64,000 nt of DNA, from NCBI RefSeq assembly GCF_004025535.1, contig NZ_QJRG01000047.1, positions 682,001 through 746,000 on the forward strand, in the 5' to 3' direction. Origin of the DNA: Pseudomonas alkylphenolica. Lineage in GTDB: Bacteria > Pseudomonadota > Gammaproteobacteria > Pseudomonadales > Pseudomonadaceae. The stretch's first letter is position 1, and each line of letters opens with the position of its first letter. The notes beneath the pieces are model-generated. The model was not told the origin of the DNA, made no database searches, and saw only the letters and a program-made list of their open reading frames with translations. This document shows positions 27,072 through 35,071 of this stretch, piece after piece. The translations under genes and the position numbers were made by a program.

Positions 27072-27641
27072 GTGCGCAAAGTGGCGATGGTAATGGCGGT
27101 ACTGGCTCTGGCCGGCTGCGAAAATGAAGTCGAAGGCGTGCACAAGCAAATTGCCGAGCAGTTGCCCAACCCCAAGACGGCCAAGTTCGGCAACGTACGA
27201 ATTGACAAGCAGGGCGCTATCTGTGGCCAGGTCCGCAGCAAGGACGACGCCGGGAAGTTCCTGCCGTACCGCAGCTACGTCGCGATCAAGCAGGCCGACG
27301 GTTACCAGATCATCCTCGCCGACAAGGGCAGCAACCTGCAGATCCGCGAGATTTGCGGTGGCGCCGACCTGCAGCGCCGCGCCGACGCCCTGGCCGACCA
27401 GCCGGCGCCTGAAGGTTGGGACGTTGAAATTGTCCAGGGCCCGAACATGGGCGCGCTCAGCGACATGACCGCGCGCCTGATCGAGAAGCAGATCCCTTCG
27501 TCGGTGGAGTATCGCGACGGCAAGCCGGTGGTGTTGCTGGGCCCGTTCCCGAGCAAGGCCGACGCCGAAGCCCGGCAGGCGGATGTCATGGCGGCATTGG
27601 GCACCGACTCGGTCGTCATCCAGCATGGCGTAACGCGCTAG
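27072..27641 (+). CDS. SPOR-domain-like lipoprotein
   Basis: 189 residues from a GTG at 27072 with AGGAG ten bases upstream. The N-terminus VRKVAMVMAVLALAGCEN is a lipoprotein signal with lipobox LAGC. The middle (KTAKFGNVRIDKQGAICGQV) is a DUF-like Pseudomonas domain. The C-terminus (KPVVLLGPFPSKADAEARQADV) has the look of a SPOR peptidoglycan-binding repeat. A cell-envelope role follows from these parts; the exact function is unknown. Confidence 0.75.
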   Translation: MRKVAMVMAVLALAGCENEVEGVHKQIAEQLPNPKTAKFGNVRIDKQGAICGQVRSKDDAGKFLPYRSYVAIKQADGYQIILADKGSNLQIREICGGADLQRRADALADQPAPEGWDVEIVQGPNMGALSDMTARLIEKQIPSSVEYRDGKPVVLLGPFPSKADAEARQADVMAALGTDSVVIQHGVTR

Positions 27642-27694
27642 CCAGCACGGTTCCCGGCCCCGTACACTCACGGCTCAACGCAAGGAGAGCCGTG

Positions 27695-27892
27695 ATGAAG
27701 GAATCATCCCCCGCCATTTGCCTGCAGCCTGCGCTGCACGGTCATTCGCCAGTAACCCGTCGGGCGTTACAAATATCTGCATACAAGCGCCATGGCGTTG
27801 AAGTCGAAGGACAATTGCTTGGCTATGCTGTGCATGACGGCCGGTTGACAGACGTATGCAGCATGGCGCGTCTGACACAGCGCGAACGTTGA
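27695..27892 (+). CDS. possible 65-residue small protein
   Basis: Starts ATG at 27695 with AAGGAG eight bases upstream and ends 13 bases before the HD-domain gene. There is no recognisable domain; the content is mildly basic and includes three Cys/Met-rich turns. A frame on the opposite strand overlaps it without a ribosome-binding site. The good start signal and operon-like spacing are the only support. Confidence 0.4.
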   Translation: MKESSPAICLQPALHGHSPVTRRALQISAYKRHGVEVEGQLLGYAVHDGRLTDVCSMARLTQRER

Positions 27893-27905
27893 GCAGGAGG
27901 GCCTT

Positions 27906-28331
27906 ATGTCTACGCTGGAGCGGGCCATTGCGGTGGCGGCCAGGGCACACGAAGGGCAGCGGGACAAGGGCGGTGCCGCCTACATCCTGCACCCGTTGCG
28001 GGTGATGCTGCGGGTTTCGACCGTTGAACAACGCATCGTCGCAGTGCTGCACGATGTACTTGAAGATTCCCCCATGACCCTGTCGGACCTGGCGCGCGAA
28101 GGCTTTGCGCTGAAGATCCTGGCGGCGGTACAGGCCCTCAGCCGGCGTGACAAGGAAAGCTATGAGGCTTTTGTCATCCGCCTGGGCGACGATCCGCTGG
28201 CGCGGGTGGTCAAGCTGGCAGATCTTGCCGACAACAGCGACCTGTCGCGCATCGCGATGCCCGGCCCTGACGACATGGCGCGCCTGGCGCGTTACCAGCA
28301 GGCCAGCGCCTACTTGCAGGCACTGGCCTGA
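27906..28331 (+). CDS. small HD-domain hydrolase, SpoT/MESH1-like
   Basis: 141 residues. It contains RAHEGQRDKGGAAYILHPLRV and LHDVLEDS, the His and HD metal ligands of the SpoT/MESH1 hydrolase fold. VKLADLADN supplies a later Asp. Length fits a stand-alone domain without synthetase. It may hydrolyse (p)ppGpp or a related nucleotide; the substrate is not shown by the sequence. Confidence 0.78.
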   Translation: MSTLERAIAVAARAHEGQRDKGGAAYILHPLRVMLRVSTVEQRIVAVLHDVLEDSPMTLSDLAREGFALKILAAVQALSRRDKESYEAFVIRLGDDPLARVVKLADLADNSDLSRIAMPGPDDMARLARYQQASAYLQALA

Positions 28332-28337
28332 ATCTGC

Positions 28338-28385
28338 CTGCCCTCGATTGATCGCGCCAGTGGTATCGAGGGCAGTGGTTGCGGT
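28338..28385. terminator. convergent hairpin
   Basis: CTGCCCTCGAT (28338-28348) pairs with ATCGAGGGCAG (28375-28385). It sits between two convergent genes 58 bases apart and could serve both strands, though T runs are missing. Confidence 0.5.
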
Positions 28386-28389
28386 GGAG

Positions 28390-29418
28390 TTATTTGGCTG
28401 CCCAGGCGTTGAAGCGCTGCTCAAGCTCTTCGCCGTGATCGACCCAGAAGCTGTTGTCGATGGGCATTGCCTGCTTCAGATTGTCCGGCGAGGTGTTCAG
28501 CCGTTCAGCCACTGCAGGGTCCAGCAGCGATTCAGTGCGCAGGTTGGTTGAGCCGTAGCCAAGCTTTTCGGTATGCACCTTTTGCTGTTCCGGGCGCAGG
28601 GAAAAGGCGATGAATTGTTCAGCGGCCGCCTTGTTCTTGCTGCCTTTGGGAATGGCCCACGAGTCTATATCGTAGATGCTGCCCTGCCAGATGGCGTGTA
28701 CGTTGGTGCCCGCCGCCTGGGCGGCGAACACGCGGCCATTGAAGGCGCTGGTCATGGTGACATCGCCGCTGGCGAGAAACTGCATGGGTTGCGCGCCAGC
28801 TTCCCACCACTGCAGGTTGCCCTTGATCTGGTCAAGCTTGCGAAAGGCCCGGTCGACGCCTTCCTTGCTCGACAGCACGGTGTAGATGTCTGTGTAGGGC
28901 ACCCCGTCGGCCATCAAGGCGATTTCCAGCGTGTATTTGGCGCCTTTGTGCAAGCTGCGCTTGCCGGGAAACTTCTGCGTATCCCAAAAATCGGCCCAGC
29001 CGGTAGGTGCAGTGGTGAGTTTGTCGGCGTTGTACGCCATGGCTGTCGACCATACCAGTACACCGGCACCGCAATCTGACAGTGTGCCCGGCATAAAGTC
29101 ACCGGGCTGGCCTATCTTTGCCGTGTCCAGTTGTTCGAACAAGCCTTCCTCGCAGCCGGTCTTCAGTTCAGCGCCACCTACCTGAACGACGTCCCAGTTG
29201 ACACTTTGGGTGTCTACCATGACTTTGATGCGACCCATTTCGCCGTTGTATTCGCCGGCCAGAATTTTATTGCCCGTGATTTTTTCGAAGGGTTTGTAAA
29301 ACGCGGTGGTCTGGACATCCTTGCCCGCACCGCCAAACGAAACAACGGTAATTTCGTTCGCCGTGGCAATTGAAGCGGCAGTGCTAAGGAGCAGTGCGCT
29401 GATTACGTGAGTGTTCAT
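28390..29418 (-). CDS. periplasmic polyamine-type ABC substrate-binding protein
   Basis: 342 residues with a signal peptide (MNTHVISALLLSTAASIATA). Features of the PotD/PotF family include VVSFGGAGKDVQTTAFYKPFE, GPGDFMPG-like loops, and WAIPKGSKNKAAAEQFIAFSL near the end. AGAGG lies before the ATG at 29418. It follows the ureohydrolase gene on the same strand with a 91-base gap. No permease or ATPase gene is nearby. The ligand is probably agmatine, a guanidino compound or a polyamine. Confidence 0.85.
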   Translation of the reverse strand: MNTHVISALLLSTAASIATANEITVVSFGGAGKDVQTTAFYKPFEKITGNKILAGEYNGEMGRIKVMVDTQSVNWDVVQVGGAELKTGCEEGLFEQLDTAKIGQPGDFMPGTLSDCGAGVLVWSTAMAYNADKLTTAPTGWADFWDTQKFPGKRSLHKGAKYTLEIALMADGVPYTDIYTVLSSKEGVDRAFRKLDQIKGNLQWWEAGAQPMQFLASGDVTMTSAFNGRVFAAQAAGTNVHAIWQGSIYDIDSWAIPKGSKNKAAAEQFIAFSLRPEQQKVHTEKLGYGSTNLRTESLLDPAVAERLNTSPDNLKQAMPIDNSFWVDHGEELEQRFNAWAAK

Positions 29419-29509
29419 GTCTACCTCTGGAATTGTTGGTTTGGCAGAGTAGAAGTCGGAATCATTTCGGCTGCGGTGGGTGCCTGGGTGTGGTATTGGC
29501 AGAGAGCTG

Positions 29510-30487
29510 TTATCTCGCGTGTTGAGTGCGGGCTTCAGCAAGAATGCATAGCATGTCAAACATCAAGGTTGCCGCGTTGAGCGCTGTAATTCCCGAGGGG
29601 TCGAGATCGGGCGCGACTTCAACCACGTCGCCGCCGATCAGGTTAAGGCCGCGCAGGCCCCTGATCATTCTCAGTGCCTCGCGCATGGTGATGCCCCCCG
29701 ACTCTGGCGTTCCGGTACCTGGCGCGTAGGCGGGGTCCAGGCCATCTACGTCAAACGAAATGTAGGTTTTGCCATCGCCCACTACGCGCCTGATCTCTTT
29801 CAGTACACCGTCAACGCCCAGTTCATCAAACTCATCGATGAAAATCACGCGCATGCCGGATTCAATGCTGAAGTTAGGGGTTCCTGCATGTTCCGATCCG
29901 CGGATACCGATCTGGATGGTGCGATGCGGGTCCAGCAAGCCGTCTTCAACTGCGCGTCTGAAGGGCGCGCCGTGGAAGAACTTGGAACCGTACAGGCTAT
30001 CCCAGGTGTCGGTGTGGGCGTCGAAGTGCACCATGCCGATGGGGCCGTCTTTGGCCAGGGCCTTGAATATCGGGTAGGTAATGGAGTGATCGCCGCCTAC
30101 GGTCAGGGGCATGATGTTGTGCGCGCAGATCTCCTGGTAGTAACGCTCGATACAGGCGTGGGCGTCTTCGATGTTGTACATGTGGTCAATGAACACATCA
30201 CCAAGGTCCCTGACCTGGCACAGCTCAAAGGGTGCAACTTCAGAAAAATGGCTTTTGGTGCGCATCAGGCATGACTGCTGGCGCACGCCGCGTGGCCCAA
30301 GGCGGGCGCCGGGTTTGAACGAGGTCCCGCCATCAAAGGGGACACCGATCAGGCCGATGTCGACACCGTTCAGCGACTCCGCGACGGGGGCACGCATAAA
30401 GGAGGCAATCTCATTGAAGCGTGGTCGCTTTTGCGGGTCGTAGAGCGAACCGTCGATAGCGTTTTTCTTCATGGTTGTCTCAGGCAT
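29510..30487 (-). CDS. ureohydrolase, agmatinase/guanidinobutyrase type
   Basis: 325 residues. All manganese-ligand motifs of the arginase family are present: GGDHSITYP, HFDAHTDTWDSLYG and SFDVDGLDPAYAPGTGTPESGG. These enzymes release urea from agmatine, 4-guanidinobutyrate or 3-guanidinopropionate. Divergence from a LysR gene is the arrangement seen for gbuA and gpuA in Pseudomonas. The sequence alone does not fix the substrate. GGGGA lies six bases before the ATG at 30487. Confidence 0.88.
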   Translation of the reverse strand: MPETTMKKNAIDGSLYDPQKRPRFNEIASFMRAPVAESLNGVDIGLIGVPFDGGTSFKPGARLGPRGVRQQSCLMRTKSHFSEVAPFELCQVRDLGDVFIDHMYNIEDAHACIERYYQEICAHNIMPLTVGGDHSITYPIFKALAKDGPIGMVHFDAHTDTWDSLYGSKFFHGAPFRRAVEDGLLDPHRTIQIGIRGSEHAGTPNFSIESGMRVIFIDEFDELGVDGVLKEIRRVVGDGKTYISFDVDGLDPAYAPGTGTPESGGITMREALRMIRGLRGLNLIGGDVVEVAPDLDPSGITALNAATLMFDMLCILAEARTQHAR

Positions 30488-30717
30488 GTGCTTCCCCTTG
30501 GTGTTGTTTCGACCGATTCAAACCCAAGTGGGTGAGCTGTAAAATCCTGTGTATTCAATCTGATTGTTCAAGGTTTCTTTAACTATGCCTGTTCACGCAT
30601 GGCTAGTGCATGCTGCTGTACCCGGGGAACGTTGCTCGACTATAGTGACGGGCTTTTAGTGTGCGCGTGAGCACATGGTTTTGCATTTGCCCTAAAACAA
30701 TGAAAACGGGGGAGCTG

Positions 30718-31629
30718 ATGAAAGAGTCGCAATATAATCTCCGTCTGCTGAGGATATTTCTCACGGTTGTAGATAATCAGGGGTTCTCCGCGGCGCAACA
30801 AGATTTGAATATGTCGACCTCGGCCATCAGCACCCATATGAATCAACTTGAAACCCAGCTGGGTATGCAGTTGTGTAATCGCGGGCGGGCAGGGTTCGGG
30901 CTGACAAGTAAAGGCGCGCTTGTCTATGAGGAAGCTAAAAAGCTAATTGGCCAGATTGATGGTTTTGAATATTATGTTGCAGAGTTAAAAGGCGAACTGC
31001 GAGGTACGATAACGTTCGGAATTCTCGACTCGATGCTGACCGATGAAAAGTTCAATATTCCAGACCTGCTGGGTCGCTTCAGCAAGCGCAGCGATAAAAT
31101 TCATGTGAACCTGAAGATCTTGAGCCCCTTTGAGCTTCAGAAAGAAGTGCTTGAAGGCAAAATCGATCTTGCTATTGGCTCGCTGCCCACGAAGATGAGC
31201 GGGTTGAAATATATTCCGTTGTACATTGAGCAGCACTGGCTTTACTGCAGTGATCACCATCCGCTTTACGCGCTGGCCGATCGTACGGTGGAGTCTGTCA
31301 CCGCCCATGCCTTGATCAAGCGCGGCTACTGGTCCAACGCAGAGGGCCTGCGTCACGGCTTTACGCGTTATTCGGCCACCATCGACAGCATGGAGGCTGA
31401 ACTCATACTGATACTGTCCGGCAATTATATTGGCTATTTGCCCGATCACCTCGCCAGGCGTTGGGAGGAAGAGGGGCGGTTGCTTCGGATCTTGCCGGAG
31501 GAGTTTGGTTATTCGGCGGAATTTTCACTGATTGTCAAAAATGGCCGGTCAAGAGAGCCGTTGATTCAAGCGTTCAGGGAAGAAATCGATACCGTGTTTG
31601 GCTTGCCCGGGAAAGTCGCTAAAACCTGA
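30718..31629 (+). CDS. LysR-family regulator next to the ureohydrolase
   Basis: 303 residues. The N-terminal winged helix contains LRIFLTVVDNQGFSAAQQDLNMSTSAISTHMNQLE, followed by a periplasmic-binding-like effector domain. GGGGGAG just ahead of the ATG at 30718 decides the start. It is divergent from the ureohydrolase gene (230-base gap) and probably activates it in response to its guanidino substrate. Codon use is less GC-rich than that of its neighbours. Confidence 0.87.
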   Translation: MKESQYNLRLLRIFLTVVDNQGFSAAQQDLNMSTSAISTHMNQLETQLGMQLCNRGRAGFGLTSKGALVYEEAKKLIGQIDGFEYYVAELKGELRGTITFGILDSMLTDEKFNIPDLLGRFSKRSDKIHVNLKILSPFELQKEVLEGKIDLAIGSLPTKMSGLKYIPLYIEQHWLYCSDHHPLYALADRTVESVTAHALIKRGYWSNAEGLRHGFTRYSATIDSMEAELILILSGNYIGYLPDHLARRWEEEGRLLRILPEEFGYSAEFSLIVKNGRSREPLIQAFREEIDTVFGLPGKVAKT

Positions 31630-31632
31630 CCC

Positions 31633-32322
31633 TCAACCACAGGCGCTGAGGTTCACCGGGCCGACAAACGGGTTGCCGTGGCCCATCACACAGGCTACCC
31701 GCTGATTGCGCTGGCGTTCCCAGGGCTGCGGCGGGTAGGTCTTGTTCCAGGCTTCGTATAGCTGGCGGTCCTGCCTGGAGAGCTTGAGGTTGTACTGCTT
31801 GCTCATATAGAAGTAGGTGCGCGCGATCATGCCGCGTATCGACGGGCGCGGCATGACCTTCTTGGCTTTGAAATCCACTTGCGTCAGGCACGAACCATAC
31901 TGCCCGCGCTGCTCGGGCAGCCAGCCGAAACTGAAATTGCTGCGGTCGCCATTCACCTCGCCAATGCTCGGCACCAGGTTGTGCAGGTCGGCTTCGGCGC
32001 GCTGGTAGATCGCGTCGTTGCGCGAGCAGTTCTTGCGCCCACCGTTCTGCCAGCACTGGCGCTGATGACCGATCTGCCAGGCCGGAACAATGTGCTCCCA
32101 TTCAATACGCTTGGCGCGGCTGGCATTCTTGCGCGGCACGTAACCGCACCCGGCAAGGTCCACCTTGTTGCCGTTGTACTTGCAGCCGCAGTAAAACTCG
32201 GTGGATTGCGGCGCATACAGGCGCCAGGCAACTTTCTTGGCTTCACTGAACGTGCGCGGTGCATCGGCGTGGGCGCTGACACTGAGCAGCAGGCAGGCGA
32301 CTGCAAAAAACGGAACTCTCAT
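31633..32322 (-). CDS. endA: endonuclease I, secreted nuclease
   Basis: 229 residues with a signal peptide (cleavage near SAHADA). The HNH-like beta-beta-alpha-Me motif RIEWEHIVPAW and LHNLVPSIGEVNGDRSN match EndA/Vvn nucleases. Eight cysteines fit a disulfide-bonded extracytoplasmic enzyme that cuts DNA non-specifically. It follows the DUF1654 gene by 6 bases, so it should share that gene's LexA-like promoter. It ends 3 bases from the convergent LysR gene. Confidence 0.92.
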   Translation of the reverse strand: MRVPFFAVACLLLSVSAHADAPRTFSEAKKVAWRLYAPQSTEFYCGCKYNGNKVDLAGCGYVPRKNASRAKRIEWEHIVPAWQIGHQRQCWQNGGRKNCSRNDAIYQRAEADLHNLVPSIGEVNGDRSNFSFGWLPEQRGQYGSCLTQVDFKAKKVMPRPSIRGMIARTYFYMSKQYNLKLSRQDRQLYEAWNKTYPPQPWERQRNQRVACVMGHGNPFVGPVNLSACG

Positions 32323-32328
32323 GCGCAG

Positions 32329-32568
32329 TCAGTCTTCCTTCGGCACCACCCAGAAAATCTGCACGCCACCGTCGTCGCGATAGGCGAGGGTGACGTTGTC
32401 GTTCTCGGCAATTTCCTCAAGCAGGGTCGCCCAGTCGTCAGGGGATTCATGCTCAAGGCGGAAGATCAGCGCAGCCCGGGCTTTTTGTGCGGTAGGGGCG
32501 TTGATGATCTTCTGGATGCGAATGCCCAGTTGCTCGTAACTGCTGGCAGGGGCGGAAGTGGTGGCCAC
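32329..32568 (-). CDS. DUF1654 protein
   Basis: 79 residues from a GTG at 32568, which has AAGGA at good spacing. An upstream ATG at 32598 lies inside the LexA-like palindrome and is rejected. SYEQLGIRIQKIINAPTAQKARAALIFRLEHESPDDWATLLEEI is the DUF1654 core, a domain largely confined to Pseudomonas. Function is unknown. The operon with endA and the SOS-like site suggest a DNA-damage context. Confidence 0.85.
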   Translation of the reverse strand: MATTSAPASSYEQLGIRIQKIINAPTAQKARAALIFRLEHESPDDWATLLEEIAENDNVTLAYRDDGGVQIFWVVPKED

Positions 32569-32586
32569 GATGCGTTCCTTTGTTAG

Positions 32587-32602
32587 CTGTATGCGCATAC
32601 AG
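32587..32602. promoter_or_regulatory. LexA-like SOS box
   Basis: CTGTATGCGCATACAG is a perfect 16-bp palindrome of the form CTGT-N8-ACAG, the classical LexA layout. It is 18 bases upstream of the GTG start of the DUF1654-endA unit. A second overlapping palindrome (ACAGTATTTTACTGT) directly follows. Confidence 0.75.
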
Positions 32603-32671
32603 TATTTTACTGTAGGGATTTTCGCAACAGCTCGTCGGTGAAAGAACGCATGTGACCGTAAGCGCCGGGAA

Positions 32672-33760
32672 TCAGTATTCCCAGAAGATCCGCTGCAGCT
32701 CTTTGCTGTCCTGGGTCTTGGTCAGGGCGACCATGGCCAGGATGCGGGCTTTTTGCGGGTTCAGGTCGTGGGCGACCACCCAGTCGTTCTTGTCGTCAGG
32801 CTGCTCGGCGTTGCGCAGCACAAAGCCGCCGGCATTGACGTGGGACGAGCGAATGATCTGCACGCCTTCCTTGCGCAGTTCCTGCAGGGCAGGCACTACC
32901 CGCGACGACACTGAGCCATTGCCGGTACCGGCGTGGATGATCGCCTTGGCGCCGCCCTGGGCCAGTGCTTTGTAGGCGGTGTCGGTGACGTTGCCATAGC
33001 CGTAGGCGATGTCCACCTGGGGCAGGCTGCTGATCTGCTTGATGTCGAATTCCGAATCCACGGTGTGGCGCTTGGCAGGCAGGCGGAACCAGTAGGATTT
33101 GCCCTCGACCACCATGCCCAGCGCGCCCCATGGGCTCTTGAAGGCTTCGGTCTTGATGTTGATGGTTTTGCTCACGTCGCGACCCGACTGGATCTCGTCG
33201 TTCATGGTCACCAGCACGCCTTTGCCACGCGCTGACTTGTCGCCGGCCACCGCCACGGCGTTGTACAGGTTGAGCATGCCATCAGCCGACATGGCGGTGC
33301 CTGGGCGCATCGAGCCTACCACCACGATCGGCTTGTCGGTTTTTTCCACCAGGTTGAGGAAGTAGGCGGTCTCTTCCAGGGTGTCGGTGCCATGGGTGAT
33401 GACGATACCGTCGACGTCCTTGCTGTCGGCCAGTTCGGCGACACGTTTGCCCAGTTGCAGCAGGTTGTCGTTGCTGATGCTTTCGGAGGCGATCTGCATC
33501 ACCTGCTCACCGCGGACATTGGCAATGCTTGCCAGCTCCGGCACGCCCGCGATCAGCTTGTCGACGCCGACCTTGGCCGCCTGGTAGGTGGCACTGTTGG
33601 CAGCGCTGGCACCCGCGCCGGCAATGGTGCCGCCAGTGGCGAGGATCACCACGTTGGCGAGTTTCTGTTGGGTCTCGGCTTCTTTGGCGTTGACGCCGAC
33701 AGGCAGCAACAGCAGCAGGGCCAAAGTGCCCGGAACGAAGGAAGTAAACGCAGCTTTCAT
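32672..33760 (-). CDS. ansB: periplasmic glutaminase-asparaginase
   Basis: 362 residues with a signal peptide (MKAAFTSFVPGTLALLLLLPVGVNA). The first catalytic threonine lies in ILATGGTIAGAG and the second triad in VITHGTDTLEETAYF. It hydrolyses Gln and Asn in the periplasm. The start at 33760 begins the signal peptide; the frame continues to 33802 without support. Confidence 0.94.
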   Translation of the reverse strand: MKAAFTSFVPGTLALLLLLPVGVNAKEAETQQKLANVVILATGGTIAGAGASAANSATYQAAKVGVDKLIAGVPELASIANVRGEQVMQIASESISNDNLLQLGKRVAELADSKDVDGIVITHGTDTLEETAYFLNLVEKTDKPIVVVGSMRPGTAMSADGMLNLYNAVAVAGDKSARGKGVLVTMNDEIQSGRDVSKTINIKTEAFKSPWGALGMVVEGKSYWFRLPAKRHTVDSEFDIKQISSLPQVDIAYGYGNVTDTAYKALAQGGAKAIIHAGTGNGSVSSRVVPALQELRKEGVQIIRSSHVNAGGFVLRNAEQPDDKNDWVVAHDLNPQKARILAMVALTKTQDSKELQRIFWEY

Positions 33761-34088
33761 TGTTTTCTCTCTTATTGGTGGACTTCGCTGTGTAGCGTCC
33801 ATGTAGGAGCAGAAAACGGGCCAGCATGACCGTTCGTCGTATTTTATTTTAAGCCACTGATTTGTAAGGTCTTTTTATTCTGTTAAACCTACTGCCCAAG
33901 GGCTGGGCTCGGAATCCCGATTATTATTAGTTGGGTTGTTCGGTTTTCCGGTGATTTTGAGGATAATTCCTGAGTGCAACTTACACTGGTGCTTAGGGCT
34001 GTATTTGACAAAGCCGGGTTGCATTAGCATAGTTGCTTAACGCAAACGTTTGCGATCCGACAAAAATCACAAAAACCGGAGTAAATCG
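33761..34088. promoter_or_regulatory. divergent ansB-rbsB promoter region
   Basis: About 330 bases, AT-rich. It holds a good promoter for rbsB (TTGACA 34005-34010, 17-base spacer, CATAGT 34028-34033) and the RbsR operator. The ansB half shows no clear element. Confidence 0.6.
34041..34054. promoter_or_regulatory. RbsR operator
   Basis: CGCAAACGTTTGCG, a perfect palindrome with the central CG and AAACG/CGTTT half-sites typical of LacI/GalR-family repressors. It lies just downstream of the -10 box, so repressor would block transcription start. Confidence 0.88.
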
Positions 34089-35045
34089 ATGAAGCTGCCG
34101 TTCGCAGGACGCCTTTTGGCGGTCGCCGTACTTTCCTCCCTGTCCCTCGCAATGCCCCTGTCCCAGGCCCAGGCTGATGAGAAGCCCAAAGTTGCCCTGG
34201 TGATGAAGTCCCTCGCCAACGAATTCTTCCTGACCATGGAAGACGGCGCCAAGGCCTACCAGAAAGAACACGCCAGCGAATTCGACCTGGTTTCCAACGG
34301 CATCAAGGACGAAACCGATTCCAGTAATCAGATCCGCATCGTCGAGCAGATGATCGTCTCCGGGGTCAACGCCCTGGTGATCGCGCCCGCCGATTCCAAG
34401 GCCCTGGTTCCGGTGGTGAAGAAAGCCGTGGACGCGGGCATCACCGTGATCAACATCGACAACCGCTTGGACCCAGAGGTGCTCAAGAGCAAAAACCTCA
34501 GCGTGCCGTTCGTAGGCCCCGACAACCGCAAAGGCGCACGCCTGGTGGGCGAATACCTGGCCAAGGAGAAGCTCAAGGCCGGTGACGAAGTCGGCATCAT
34601 CGAAGGCGTGTCGACCACCACCAACGCCCAGCAGCGTACCGCCGGCTTCAAGGATGCGATGGACGCGGCGCAGATGAAGGTGGTTTCGGTGCAGTCCGGC
34701 GACTGGGAAATTGCCAAGGGCAACGCCGTCGCTGCCTCCATGCTCAACGCCAACCCCGGCATCAAGGCGCTGTTGGCCGGCAACGACAGCATGGCCCTGG
34801 GCGCGGTGTCGGCGGTGCGTGCGGCGGGCAAGGCCGGCCAGGTGCAGGTGGTGGGTTACGACAACATCAACGCCATCAAACCGATGCTCAAGGACGGTCG
34901 CGTGCTCGCCACCGCCGACCAGTACGCCGCCAAGCAGGCGGTGTTCGGTATCGAAGCGGCACTGAAGGTGCTCAAGGGTGAGAAGCCCGCTGTGGATGCC
35001 GACAACGTCATCCAGACCCCGGTCGAACTGGTCACCCAGCCCTAA
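34089..35045 (+). CDS. rbsB: ribose ABC transporter, periplasmic binding protein
   Basis: 318 residues with a signal peptide (cleavage near QAQA). The type I periplasmic-binding fold is clear: KVALVMKSLANEFFLTMEDGAK at the N-terminus, VSGVNALVIAPADSKALVPVVKKA, and NDSMALGAVSAVRAAG. The start at 34089 is taken because the signal peptide begins there; the frame extends into the operator otherwise. First gene of rbsBACRKD plus nucleoside hydrolase. Confidence 0.94.
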   Translation: MKLPFAGRLLAVAVLSSLSLAMPLSQAQADEKPKVALVMKSLANEFFLTMEDGAKAYQKEHASEFDLVSNGIKDETDSSNQIRIVEQMIVSGVNALVIAPADSKALVPVVKKAVDAGITVINIDNRLDPEVLKSKNLSVPFVGPDNRKGARLVGEYLAKEKLKAGDEVGIIEGVSTTTNAQQRTAGFKDAMDAAQMKVVSVQSGDWEIAKGNAVAASMLNANPGIKALLAGNDSMALGAVSAVRAAGKAGQVQVVGYDNINAIKPMLKDGRVLATADQYAAKQAVFGIEAALKVLKGEKPAVDADNVIQTPVELVTQP

Positions 35046-35071
35046 GTGTACACGCGCCAGGAGAACAGGCA

